NCBI GenBank assembly: GCA_910589105.1
Contig: CAJUST010000001.1
Location: 62,001-126,000, forward strand
DNA from: an uncultured Lachnospiraceae bacterium
GTDB lineage: Bacteria > Bacillota > Clostridia > Lachnospirales > Lachnospiraceae
DNA length: 64,000 nt
Reading direction: 5' to 3'
Below the pieces are notes generated by a model, which saw only the letters and a list, made by a program, of their open reading frames with translations, ran no database searches and was not told the DNA's origin. The position numbers and the translations under genes were made by a program. Positions 25,470-34,824 of this stretch are shown here, one piece after another (position 1 is the first letter of the stretch; the number at the start of each line of letters is the position of its first letter).

Positions 25470-26927
25470 TTGGAACGGTTTGAATTAACGGAAAAAACTA
25501 AACTATGGATTTACGGGGCAGCTTTTGGAGGAACGCTCTTATATGAAAAACTGCATAAGAATCATTATCAGGTGGAAGGGTTTATAGATAAAAGGGCAGA
25601 GGAAATAGAGAGTTTATGCGGGCTTTCCGTCTATAGCGTAAAACAAGCCAAAGAACGTATGGGACGTGGGCAGCTAACAGTCATTATTTCAGTGAAAAAT
25701 GTGTTTGAACATAGCGGCATTGCCAGAGAGTTAATAAAAAATGGAATTACAAACATCATTTATAAGCCATATGCGGCTCTGAAAGGATTTGCAGACGAAT
25801 CAGCAAAAGAAATGTTTGAGCTTCATAATCAGTTGATTGATTGCGGCTTTTGTAAGGGCGGCAGGTTTTGCAGGGCGGACGAAATAGAAAAGAATTGGGA
25901 AATCCCAAAAGAATATTTGCTGGCCAAAGATTCCAAAATGCAGACAGTTTTTCTGCCTCTGCCTATGCTGTTTGAAAACCAAAGCGTTACGGGCGGATAT
26001 AAGGAACGGAATGTTTGTTTTTTATATCCGCATATACAATTCTTCCGGTATCTTCAAGGAGAAGCTGACGCTTCCTGCCAGCGCTATCTGGAGTATTGTG
26101 AGATGGCAGTGGAAGAATTGGATTCTTTTCAAGTTACGGAAGCGTGGAAAGAAAATGTGATCCGAAACAGGGCAGATGTGTTTTACCAGATGAACCATGG
26201 GTTTTTGTTCCAGAAAGATTTTTTTGTCAGAAATTCGCCAGAGGCGGAATGGAATGAGGACGGATACTTTAACTTGAAAAGCGGGAAGCACAGAGCGGCA
26301 TTTTTTGCCGCCCGCCGTCAGATGTATATTCCCGTAAAGATCACTCATTCGGATGCAGAAAAATGGATTTCTGAGGATAGGGCAAATGAGGTGAAAAAAG
26401 AGCTTTTACAACAGGGCGTATTTGAATTAAAAGCTCCGGTTGAGCATCCATTTTTTTATCAGATGCCATGTACGGCAGAGAATTTTTTCTATGGCGTATG
26501 CTGCGCGTTGGCAGATGAACTCGGCGGGTTGTATTATCAAACGCCAATGGATCATGTATTGAAAGGCAAAAAGATATATTTGAATGTAGATGATTATGGG
26601 TTTGTCAGCCGTTTTTTCAGGAGAAGCGGGGCTATGGTATACGATGCCGATGAAAGGGACCGGAAATTGAAAGAAGCGTTAGAAAGATTGTTTTCGCTTC
26701 ATTTTGGAAGGCTTGTCGCCGCTCAGGAACATTACGACTTGGCGGTGTTTAAAACAGACTGCCCGCAAAATTTGAAGCAATGTCTGGAAACTATTTTGGC
26801 GGATCATTATTTTATCCTTGCCCCAGAGAGCATTTTGTTGGAAACTGAGTGGATAAAAAGAGTTTATTGTGGGGCTGCATGGGGAAAAAGCATGGTTTTG
26901 TGGCATTTGGAGAAATGTAATGTTTGA
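25470..26927 (+). CDS. Unrecognised three-part protein, paralogue 1 (Rossmann-like N-terminus plus GxHR motif)
   Basis: 485 residues from a TTG start with AGAGGGA 5 nt upstream. Residues 10-90 look like the PglD-type nucleotide-binding fold (LWIYGAAFGGTLLYEKL, GFIDKRAEEIES). Around residue 265 comes WNEDGYFNLKSGKHRAAFF, a GYFxLxxGxHR motif shared with the paralogues at 26920 and 29352. It recalls the DGxHR segment of ParB/sulfiredoxin-like folds. The last 130 residues resemble a degenerate methyltransferase Rossmann half (VDDYGFVSRFFRRSG). No family is recognised and no function is assigned. It lies 10 bp after pseB. Confidence 0.6.
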   Translation: MERFELTEKTKLWIYGAAFGGTLLYEKLHKNHYQVEGFIDKRAEEIESLCGLSVYSVKQAKERMGRGQLTVIISVKNVFEHSGIARELIKNGITNIIYKPYAALKGFADESAKEMFELHNQLIDCGFCKGGRFCRADEIEKNWEIPKEYLLAKDSKMQTVFLPLPMLFENQSVTGGYKERNVCFLYPHIQFFRYLQGEADASCQRYLEYCEMAVEELDSFQVTEAWKENVIRNRADVFYQMNHGFLFQKDFFVRNSPEAEWNEDGYFNLKSGKHRAAFFAARRQMYIPVKITHSDAEKWISEDRANEVKKELLQQGVFELKAPVEHPFFYQMPCTAENFFYGVCCALADELGGLYYQTPMDHVLKGKKIYLNVDDYGFVSRFFRRSGAMVYDADERDRKLKEALERLFSLHFGRLVAAQEHYDLAVFKTDCPQNLKQCLETILADHYFILAPESILLETEWIKRVYCGAAWGKSMVLWHLEKCNV

Positions 26928-28350
26928 CATTCAAAAAGAGAGCAGGATAGTCCTTTACGGGCATTCGCAATTTGACATTGTGAAAGATAAATTCCGGGAA
27001 CTAAAAGAACGTGGATATCAGGTGCTTGGATATATAGATCAAAGGGCAAAAGAGATTGAAACGTATGTACAGGCGCCTTGTTGGACAGTAGAAGATTTTC
27101 CAGTTGGGCTAAAAGAACGTCAAGACATCGTAATTATATTGTTATTGCAAAATGCGCGGATGCATGAGTCCATTGTATCTTCACTTTGCGGCAGGGGATT
27201 TAAAAAATTTTTATTTTTACCGGAAAAAGCGGATACATCTGAGAAAACATGTATGGTGCAAAAGTACAATGCCTTTATACGGTCAGAATATGATGAGTTG
27301 ATGGGGATTCCTGAATGGGACAGCTTGTGTTTAAATTCTGTAAAAGGTGGAAAGCGGTTTTTGAAATGTGGAAAAGAACGCTGTACGCTTTTGGTTCCGG
27401 TGGAAATGCTGTTTCTTTATGAACAGGAGCAGTCTTTAGAAGAAAATATCGCGTTTGCAGAGGATTATCTGGAATTATTTGCGGTATTAGAAGGAAAGGC
27501 ATTTGAATGCGGACGTTATTTTAATTTCATGGGAGCGGTGGAGAAGGAAGAAAAAGAAAAATTACTGGCTGACCGTTTGGCGTTATATTGTTTGTGGGAA
27601 CATTACAGACACTGCGATATAAATTATTTTATAGAAGCGGCTGCGCTTGTTTCATGGAACCGGAGAGGATATTTTAATATTATTGACGGGCATCATAGAG
27701 TGATTTATCTGATGGCAAAGGGGTATAAGAAGATTCCCGTATCCATGCCGCTTAAAGATTATGATAAGTGGATAGGAGAGGCAGATCAGGCATTGTCCGC
27801 TGCGCTGCGCAGATTGCGCGTCCCAATTCCACATCCGTTTTTTTTGAATGAAGAATGTATCTATGAAACGCACTGGCAGAAAGTGATTCATTATTTATAT
27901 GCGGCAGGACAAAGCAGGGACTGCAGGTTTGTGGAAATAGATACTTATATGGGATATTATGCGGGGGCTTTCCAGAGAATTGTAAAAAAAGAAGCTCTGA
28001 TAGTTTTAGAGAATGAGACGGATAAACGCTTATGTGAAAGTATGCAAAGGCTCATGCATCAAAAAATACCCATTTTGAACTATCCAGAAGTTATGTTTCG
28101 CGAAACCGATCTTGTCTATCTGAAATTGGCTGGAAATGAGGAAGCGTCTTTTATGCGTTTTATAAAGGACGTAACTGGACAGTGTATTTTGCTGGATATT
28201 CCTTGGGAAGAAGAAGGGAAGACGTTAAAAGAGGCTGTCCGCATTCTTGGGGGAGATTTGAAACAGATAGGCAGTTATCATAGAGATAAGGCGTATGGAA
28301 TTTATGTGATTGAAAGGAGTGTTGGCAATTATGGCAGAGGTGACGACTAG
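26920..28350 (+). CDS. Unrecognised three-part protein, paralogue 2
   Basis: 476 residues from ATG 26920, which has GGAG 9 nt upstream and overlaps the previous gene by 8 nt. Same layout as 25470: LYGHSQFDIVKDKF and GYIDQRAKEIE at the start, WNRRGYFNIIDGHHRVIYL near residue 247, and a C-terminal methyltransferase-like strand pattern (VEIDTYMGYYAGAF, then VLENETD). The fold hints at a sugar or cofactor binding module, perhaps built from fused domains. Function unknown. Confidence 0.6.
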   Translation: MFDIQKESRIVLYGHSQFDIVKDKFRELKERGYQVLGYIDQRAKEIETYVQAPCWTVEDFPVGLKERQDIVIILLLQNARMHESIVSSLCGRGFKKFLFLPEKADTSEKTCMVQKYNAFIRSEYDELMGIPEWDSLCLNSVKGGKRFLKCGKERCTLLVPVEMLFLYEQEQSLEENIAFAEDYLELFAVLEGKAFECGRYFNFMGAVEKEEKEKLLADRLALYCLWEHYRHCDINYFIEAAALVSWNRRGYFNIIDGHHRVIYLMAKGYKKIPVSMPLKDYDKWIGEADQALSAALRRLRVPIPHPFFLNEECIYETHWQKVIHYLYAAGQSRDCRFVEIDTYMGYYAGAFQRIVKKEALIVLENETDKRLCESMQRLMHQKIPILNYPEVMFRETDLVYLKLAGNEEASFMRFIKDVTGQCILLDIPWEEEGKTLKEAVRILGGDLKQIGSYHRDKAYGIYVIERSVGNYGRGDD

Positions 28351-29356
28351 AAGCCTTAAAAATGAAAGGACAATACTGCGGGACGTTGTCCCGGTGGACA
28401 CGCCTTTTTTATTAGGCATATTTTTAGGCGATATATGTAATTTTAAATGTAAATACTGCATTCAGTCTGCAGATGAATCCGTTGAGGAGAAAAAACAGTT
28501 AGTAAGGAAATTTTTAGAGTGGGAAACATTTCTTAAAATTGCAGATTCTGCAAAACAATTTCCGAAGAAAATTAAAACGGTATTGCTGACAAGCATCGGG
28601 GAGCCTTTACTGCATCCGGAAATTGTAAAGATGTTAGAGTATATGAACCGGATTGGGCTGGCGGATAACTATGAAATCATTACAAATGCATCTATGCTTT
28701 CTGTAGATTTGGGAAGACAATTAGTGGATGCAGGGCTTACAAGATTATGCGTTTCGCTTCAGGGGCTGACGGCGGAAAAATATAAAGACGTCTGCGGCGT
28801 AGAGATAGACTATGATGCATTTTACCAAAATTTAAAGAGTTTTTACGAATACAGCAGGGGAAAGTGCAGCGTACATATTAAGACAGTGGATCTTTCGTTA
28901 GAGGACGGTGAAGAAGACGCATTTCTAAAACTCTATGGTCCGATATGCGACACGATTTACATTGATAAAGTCGCTCCGGTGTTTAAAGGCGTAGATTATA
29001 GCGGCATTGTGCTTGACGGGGAGCCTTATACAGAAGATAAATACAGGCAAAATGCGGCTGTGTGCTGTAGTTCTATTTTTTATACATTGTATACGCTTGC
29101 GGACGGACGGATCGCTCCTTGTTGTGACCATCCGCAGCCGGTTATTTATGGGGACATTAACCAGACTGGGCTTGTGGAAGCATGGTCTTCTGAAAATAGA
29201 AAACGGTTTTTAAGACAGCATTTGACCCATAAAAGATGCGAAAACGGCATTTGCGCACAGTGCGCCGCGCCGCTTGTAAGAGAGTTTGACAGTGATAAGT
29301 TAGATGGCTGTGAGGAAGCAATCTTGGCCCGTTTAGAGGGGGGTATTTTTCATTAA
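28331..29356 (+). CDS. Radical SAM/SPASM enzyme
   Basis: 341 residues from ATG 28331, with AAGGAG about 11 nt upstream; it overlaps the previous gene by 20 nt. CNFKCKYC (Cys 36, 40, 43) binds the cluster, SIGEPLLHPEI is the SAM motif and ITNASML follows. CCSSIFYTL, APCCDH and CENGICAQC near the C-terminus form a SPASM set. Paralogue of the minus-strand 15865 gene. It ends in G6 and TAA at 29354-29356, overlapping the inferred ATT start of the next gene; removing one G would fuse the two frames. Confidence 0.85.
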   Translation: MAEVTTRSLKNERTILRDVVPVDTPFLLGIFLGDICNFKCKYCIQSADESVEEKKQLVRKFLEWETFLKIADSAKQFPKKIKTVLLTSIGEPLLHPEIVKMLEYMNRIGLADNYEIITNASMLSVDLGRQLVDAGLTRLCVSLQGLTAEKYKDVCGVEIDYDAFYQNLKSFYEYSRGKCSVHIKTVDLSLEDGEEDAFLKLYGPICDTIYIDKVAPVFKGVDYSGIVLDGEPYTEDKYRQNAAVCCSSIFYTLYTLADGRIAPCCDHPQPVIYGDINQTGLVEAWSSENRKRFLRQHLTHKRCENGICAQCAAPLVREFDSDKLDGCEEAILARLEGGIFH

Positions 29357-30644
29357 CGAGAAGAAATTTAGTTTTCAAGATGCAGAAGAAGTTTATATAT
29401 ATGGCGCATCTTATATGGGTTCCGTCACAGGAAAAGCTTTGTTGGAAAATGGAAAGCGGATATGTGGGTTTATAGACAAACGGGCAAAGGACATACGCCA
29501 ATGCATCGGGTATCCGGTCTATGACATTGAGACATTGAAAAAGAAAGCGGGCAGACACGCTGTGATTTTTGTGGCGGTGAAAAATGTTTTTTATCATATG
29601 GACATTGCAGTGGAATTGTACGCAAATGGCTTTGAGAGAATTATATATAAGTCATGCCATGCCATTCATGGAACGATGTCAGGGGAAGAACAGTTATTAG
29701 ATAAGGCGTATGAACTGATATATAAAACAGGGGACATTCCGGATTTTGAGATACCTATTGTACTGCCAAAACAGGAATTTCAATGGACGCCAAGCAGGAT
29801 TCTTTTAGAAACAGAGGAATATGTGACATTGAACGCGCCGTTAGAACAGATTTATACGGGAGTGACTGCGGCGAAATGGACAAATACGCCCGTTTTGTCA
29901 TTAATTCCGTATATTGAACTGTTCCGTTATTTTGAAGGGGACAGCCAGTGCAGGCCAGATGATTATATTGCGCTTTGTGAGGAAGGGGCGCGGAGTGAAC
30001 AGATTGAAATAACGGATAGTTGGAAGCAATATGCGCTCGAAAACCGGTTTCATATTTTCGGGCAAATGCGGTGGCAGTATGAACATGAACCTGAGTTTTT
30101 TACCGTACAGGCGCCAGAGGCGGCATGGGACAAAAGGGGATATTTCCGCCTGCTGACCGGCAAGCACAGGATTTGTTTTTTGATTGCGATGGGAAAGACA
30201 AGCGCGCCGCTGAAAATTCGCAAAGACACATGGAGGGCGATCTGTGAAGATCCTAAATTACATGAAATCCGCCAGATCTTAGAACGCAGCCCAAATGCGC
30301 AAATGCCGCTTCCGCACATTTATTTTCAGGGAAACCGGCAGTTTCATTGTATATTTTATCAAAAAAAGCTGAGAGAGATTTATTGGCAGATGTACAAAAC
30401 CGGACAAATGTGTGGGCAGGAAAGAGAAACTTTAGAAATTCTCGATCAGACGCAGGACAGCGGATATTTTTCCCTGATATTTTCACAGATGGGCTTTTGC
30501 GTCTACAGGGATTTCAGGCTGTCTTCCGATAAGAATGAAATTTATCAGAAATTGGGAATGAAAATTTCAGAACGGGCAGATAGCGCTTCAAAAACGCGGA
30601 TAAAGCTGGATGGGGAGGGAAATTTTCAAAATGAAAACGACTGA
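29352..30644 (+). CDS. Unrecognised three-part protein, paralogue 3, probable ATT start
   Basis: 430 residues if started at ATT 29352. The first ATG (29415) lies inside the nucleotide-binding motif (VYIYGASYMGSV), and residues encoded upstream (KKFSFQDAEE) line up with the start of paralogue 1 at equal spacing. The frame is open back to 29337, with no ATG, GTG or TTG. GAGGGGGG lies 8 nt before ATT, and ATTAA overlaps the upstream stop. The middle has WDKRGYFRLLTGKHRICFL near residue 260, the shared GYFxLxxGKHR motif. Function unknown. Start confidence is lower than gene confidence. Confidence 0.6.
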   Translation: MNEKKFSFQDAEEVYIYGASYMGSVTGKALLENGKRICGFIDKRAKDIRQCIGYPVYDIETLKKKAGRHAVIFVAVKNVFYHMDIAVELYANGFERIIYKSCHAIHGTMSGEEQLLDKAYELIYKTGDIPDFEIPIVLPKQEFQWTPSRILLETEEYVTLNAPLEQIYTGVTAAKWTNTPVLSLIPYIELFRYFEGDSQCRPDDYIALCEEGARSEQIEITDSWKQYALENRFHIFGQMRWQYEHEPEFFTVQAPEAAWDKRGYFRLLTGKHRICFLIAMGKTSAPLKIRKDTWRAICEDPKLHEIRQILERSPNAQMPLPHIYFQGNRQFHCIFYQKKLREIYWQMYKTGQMCGQERETLEILDQTQDSGYFSLIFSQMGFCVYRDFRLSSDKNEIYQKLGMKISERADSASKTRIKLDGEGNFQNEND

Positions 30645-32175
30645 TTTAGAGTTTGAATACAATGAGCGGGCAGACGGCTATATTTATGTGAATGAAGACA
30701 AGTTAGAAACAGAGGTAAAAGAATTGCTCCGGTCGGGAAAAGACGTTGAAGCGCTGCGCATGAACGAAGAAATTTCAAGGGAGGCCTATCTGTGCCTTAC
30801 AAAAAAACGGGAAGCTGTTTTAAAGTGGTACCATTTCAAAGAAGAATCTGAGATTTTAGAGATTGGAGCCGGATACGGGGAACTGACAGAATATCTTTGC
30901 CGCCACAGCAGGCATGTGACGAGTTATGAGAGGAAAACCGAGCGCGCCGACATTATTAAAATGCGCTGCCAGCCATATGGGAATTTGGACTGCCATTCCG
31001 GTTTATTACAAGATATGCGTTGGCAAAAGACATATGATTATATATTTTTGCATGATATTTTAGCATTATCCCGAAAGTTTTTTAAAGGGGAAGATGCAAG
31101 CGTAGAGATGCTTAAGTTTTTGCTTCCATATCTTAAAGAAGACGGAAAATTTATCATAACGGTTGAAAACCGTCTTGGGCTTAAGTATTTTGCCGGGGCG
31201 GCAGAAGAAATTTCCTCACAGTTTTTTTGGGGGCTTAATCTTTTTGACGAAGATGAAAGAGGCAGGACATTTTCAAGAAAAGAATTGGAACGGGTTCTGC
31301 AAAAAAGTGGTTTAGAAAATATAAATTGGTTTTATCCGTATCCTGATTTGGCATATCCGTTAGAGATTTATACAGATGAAGTCATGGATAAAATGGGATA
31401 TGGGATCTCTATGCCGGATTATGAAATTGTTTCAGACCGTTATCAGTTTTTTGATGAGCAGAGAATGTTTTGGGCTTTAAGGAACGAGGGGATTGCAAAT
31501 CGGTTTGTGAATGCGTTTTTTGTGGAATGTTCCAGAAAAGAATCCGGCAAACAGCTTTTATTTGCGGATTTAAAAAATGGATTTACCATAAAGGAACAGA
31601 CAGAACAAGGCTTTATAGACGGGAGTGGGAATCTTCTTCCTAAAGGGGAACGGCTCGATGTGTATCTGGCAGGAAAACTTCAGGAAACCGTGAATTGCAA
31701 TCTGGGCGGCAAGAATCCATTTATATCTGAAATTTATGATGTGTTCCGTGAAATATATTTGTATTTACAGAAGTCTTTTTGCAGGATACAGGATTTCTAT
31801 TATTCAGACGGCAAGATTGCGCTGCATGAACAAAAGCAAGAGAAAAAACCGGCGTCGGAGTATTGGCGCTGGGAATTGGTTTATGAATGGTATTTCAGGC
31901 ATGTCATGTTTTACAGAAACGCAAAAAGAAGAATTTTGCTGGAAGATTTGCTGGAGATTGTACAGGTAAACACCGGGCATATTGCAGAATATTTGAAGGT
32001 TTGGAAAGATAAGTCAGAGAAGCATTATATTACGCCGAGATTGTCGCAGAATATGTTTGATTTTGAAGCGGAAGCGGCAAAGGATGCGAGGTATTTTGGG
32101 CAGGAACTAATAAATAAAAGGACATTAAAAGATAAATTGGAAAGTATGTGGAGCATAGGCGGGGAAACGGAATGA
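30631..32175 (+). CDS. Class I SAM-dependent methyltransferase, two-part
   Basis: 514 residues from ATG 30631 (GGGGAGGGA upstream; overlaps the previous gene by 14 nt). Residues about 70-210 are a Rossmann methyltransferase: ILEIGAGYGELTEYL is motif I, YDYIFLHDIL the post-II strand, and FLLPYLKEDGKFIITVENRLG motif III. The C-terminal 250 residues form a mixed helical domain with no motif known to me. Probably methylates a sugar or a glycolipid-like acceptor of the island. The stop overlaps the next ATG in ATGA. Confidence 0.75.
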   Translation: MKTTDLEFEYNERADGYIYVNEDKLETEVKELLRSGKDVEALRMNEEISREAYLCLTKKREAVLKWYHFKEESEILEIGAGYGELTEYLCRHSRHVTSYERKTERADIIKMRCQPYGNLDCHSGLLQDMRWQKTYDYIFLHDILALSRKFFKGEDASVEMLKFLLPYLKEDGKFIITVENRLGLKYFAGAAEEISSQFFWGLNLFDEDERGRTFSRKELERVLQKSGLENINWFYPYPDLAYPLEIYTDEVMDKMGYGISMPDYEIVSDRYQFFDEQRMFWALRNEGIANRFVNAFFVECSRKESGKQLLFADLKNGFTIKEQTEQGFIDGSGNLLPKGERLDVYLAGKLQETVNCNLGGKNPFISEIYDVFREIYLYLQKSFCRIQDFYYSDGKIALHEQKQEKKPASEYWRWELVYEWYFRHVMFYRNAKRRILLEDLLEIVQVNTGHIAEYLKVWKDKSEKHYITPRLSQNMFDFEAEAAKDARYFGQELINKRTLKDKLESMWSIGGETE

Positions 32176-33038
32176 AAGAGTTGACAAAGGAGATTATCCA
32201 ATATATCGGCGCGGTCAAAAAGGAGTATGAAAAGAGGTATCATATCCAGATTTTAATGTGGACAGTGAGAAAATCATTTCTGAGGGGCTTGGAACGAAAG
32301 ACAAGTGATTTGGACGTTGTGTTTGTGTTCCAAAATTTAGATTCAAAGAAGAAAAAAATTATCTTTGAGCGCGCAGACCGCAGAATTGAGCTGCAATGCT
32401 GGGACATACAGGATATATTGGAAATCATTGCTGAGAATAAAAGGCGATCTTTACAGGAAAAGAAGTTTTTCCCATACTATAAAAGCAATGAGTTGAAACA
32501 TTATATTTTGGATTATTACCATGGCTTTTATGCCGGCTGGGATTCTGCGCTGATGAAAGATGAGTATGGATTTTGCCAAAATTGCGGGAAACATATCTTT
32601 CATCTTTATGAACCGTTTGTTGTGGCAAATATGTTGTATTTGGATTTAAAAGGGCAGTGTAAACGCGTCGAAATGGGGTATTGGCTGTCTTTAAATGAAT
32701 ACATTAATGCTATCTGGTCAGGGTTAGCGGGGCTTCATGCGCTTTCAAATGGCAGGCCTTCCGATACGCAGATACGGTTTTTGGCGGAAACGTATCTGAA
32801 CGGGGAGGAGGCCAAAATGCTACTAAGCTATGTTGCGCATTTTAAACAGACAGTCCAAAAGCAGAGTAATTACTGCAATATGGAAGCGTTAAACCAAATG
32901 CTTTTGGATCTTAAGCTTAGGTTGGAGAAAAAAATGAAACAGTTTAACATACAAGAGATTGACATAGAAAAAGAACTTTTGGATATTGAAGGTCAATTAA
33001 AGGAAATGAGGAATGTTTATGAAAATTCAAGTTGCTGA
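32172..33038 (+). CDS. Nucleotidyltransferase-fold protein (Pol beta-like superfamily)
   Basis: 288 residues from ATG 32172, coupled to the upstream stop by ATGA. TSDLDVVFVF near residue 43 is the metal-binding DxD-type strand of minimal nucleotidyltransferases (YcgL-like), though the usual GS before it is replaced. IELQCWDIQDI follows, then a mostly helical region with CQNCGKHIF. The C-terminus is charged and probably coiled. Whether it is catalytic is doubtful without the GS motif. It lies between methyltransferase and TPP enzyme genes. Confidence 0.55.
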   Translation: MKELTKEIIQYIGAVKKEYEKRYHIQILMWTVRKSFLRGLERKTSDLDVVFVFQNLDSKKKKIIFERADRRIELQCWDIQDILEIIAENKRRSLQEKKFFPYYKSNELKHYILDYYHGFYAGWDSALMKDEYGFCQNCGKHIFHLYEPFVVANMLYLDLKGQCKRVEMGYWLSLNEYINAIWSGLAGLHALSNGRPSDTQIRFLAETYLNGEEAKMLLSYVAHFKQTVQKQSNYCNMEALNQMLLDLKLRLEKKMKQFNIQEIDIEKELLDIEGQLKEMRNVYENSSC

Positions 33039-34824
33039 TTATGTTGCGCAGTTTTTAATGGAAAAAGGAATTACGGATCTTTTTTCAGTAGTAGGCGGCG
33101 GCTCGATGTTTCTAAATGATGCGTTTGGGAGGGCAAAAGGCATACGCTGTATTTATAACCATCATGAGCAGGCCTGCGCCATGGCGGCAGAAGCTTATTT
33201 TAAGTATAAAAACCAAATGGCGGCTGTCTGCGTGACGTCAGGGCCGGGCGGGACAAATGCTCTGACAGGGGTTCTTGGCGCATGGCAGGATAGCATCCCG
33301 TTATTTATTATTTCCGGACAGGTTCGTTATGAGACAACGGTAGACAGCGCAGGACTTTCTTTGCGGCAGTTTGGGGGACAGGAGCATCAAATTGTGGATA
33401 CTGTCAAAAATATAACGAAGTATGCGGCAATGGTGAAAAAAGCGGAAGACGTCAGATGGCATTTGGAAAAAGCGTATGATATGGCAATGGATGGAAGACG
33501 GGGGCCGGTTTGGCTGGATATTCCATTAAATGTGCAGAGCGCTGAAATTGAAACGGAATCGTTAAAAGGGTTTCAGAAACCTGAGAAAGACACAGAGAAG
33601 GCAAAAGGGTATGTAGATTCTATTTTGGAAGAATTAAAGAAGGCGGAACGGCCGTTAATCATAGCGGGTTCCGCAGTCCGGACTTCCGGCGCGCAAGACG
33701 TTTTTCTCAGGCTGTTGGAACGGCTGCATATTCCGGTGACATATCCTCTGGTCGTGTCCGATTTGGTAAGCAATGAGAATCGTCAGGCGGTAGGCTGTTT
33801 TGGAGGGGCAGGGACGAGAGCCGGAAATTTTGCAGTCCAAAATGCGGATTTACTGCTTGTGTTTGGATGCAGAATGGCATTTTCCCATATTGGGTTTAAT
33901 TATGAAAAATTTTCTCCGGCTTCCAGAAAGATTGTAGTAGACATAGATGAGGCGGAACAGTCAAAACCCACGATGAAACGCGATATAAAAATATTGGCAG
34001 ACGTACGGGATATACTTGAAGAAATGGAAAAGCGTGATTTATGCGGTATGCCTTCCTATCCAAAATGGAATGCGTATTGTCAGGAATTAAAGAAAAGATT
34101 TCCGATCTATCAAAAGCATCATGAAACAAGCGAAGATGGAAGGGTCAATCCTTATTTTATGGCAAAAGCATTGTCGGATCGTATGGATGAACATGGCATT
34201 ATCGCGCTTGGCAATAGTTCGGGATTAGATCCAAAACTTCAGTATGGCATAGAGAAACAAGGGGAACGGGTTATTTTAAATTGTAACTGCGGTTCTATGG
34301 GATACTGCCTTCCGGCAGGCATTGGCGCCGCGGCGGCTTCGGGCAGACGGGTGGTTGTATATACAGGGGACGGATGTATGCAGATGAACATACAGGAGCT
34401 TTTAACCATTTCTCACAATAAACTTCCGGTAAAAATCATTGTGCTGAATAATAAAGGATATGGCGGAGTGGTCGCTACGCAGACTAATTTTTTCGATGGG
34501 CATCTGTGCGGCTGTACGGAGGAATCCGGCATCAGTATGCCGGACTTTGAAAAGCTTGCGTATGCGTATGGATTTCAATATGTCAGGGCCGAGAACCATG
34601 AGCAGGTAGAAAAGGCTTTGGATGCATTATTATGTGATGACGCCCCGGCAATATGTGAGGTGTATCAAGATATGATTCAGGGGATTGAACCTAGGGTTTC
34701 AAGCAGGAAGTTAGAAGATGGGACATTGGTTTCAACCGGAATTGATGACTTAGCCCCATTCCTTCCTTTAGAAGAATATGAGGCCTGCCAATATGAGAAT
34801 TGGGTGAAAGGCGGAAAAGAATGA
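33019..34824 (+). CDS. Acetolactate synthase-like TPP enzyme (YerE-type candidate), copy 2
   Basis: 601 residues from ATG 33019; an ATG two codons earlier is possible, but GAGGA is better spaced for 33019. NHHEQACAMAAEAYFK places the activating Glu at residue 50, SGPGGTNALTGVLGAW follows, and GDGCMQMN with NNKGYGGV forms the TPP/Mg site, a full canonical motif. Close paralogue of the 16905 protein. With CDP-glucose dehydratase and RfbH encoded 10 kb downstream, transfer of a pyruvate-derived acetyl group to a CDP-keto-deoxy sugar (as YerE does) is the best guess. Confidence 0.84.
   Translation: MKIQVADYVAQFLMEKGITDLFSVVGGGSMFLNDAFGRAKGIRCIYNHHEQACAMAAEAYFKYKNQMAAVCVTSGPGGTNALTGVLGAWQDSIPLFIISGQVRYETTVDSAGLSLRQFGGQEHQIVDTVKNITKYAAMVKKAEDVRWHLEKAYDMAMDGRRGPVWLDIPLNVQSAEIETESLKGFQKPEKDTEKAKGYVDSILEELKKAERPLIIAGSAVRTSGAQDVFLRLLERLHIPVTYPLVVSDLVSNENRQAVGCFGGAGTRAGNFAVQNADLLLVFGCRMAFSHIGFNYEKFSPASRKIVVDIDEAEQSKPTMKRDIKILADVRDILEEMEKRDLCGMPSYPKWNAYCQELKKRFPIYQKHHETSEDGRVNPYFMAKALSDRMDEHGIIALGNSSGLDPKLQYGIEKQGERVILNCNCGSMGYCLPAGIGAAAASGRRVVVYTGDGCMQMNIQELLTISHNKLPVKIIVLNNKGYGGVVATQTNFFDGHLCGCTEESGISMPDFEKLAYAYGFQYVRAENHEQVEKALDALLCDDAPAICEVYQDMIQGIEPRVSSRKLEDGTLVSTGIDDLAPFLPLEEYEACQYENWVKGGKE

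Noticed and set aside
29415..29417. ATG as start of the third unknown paralogue
   Set aside because: It would delete the first strand and part of the nucleotide-binding loop that aligns with its paralogue.
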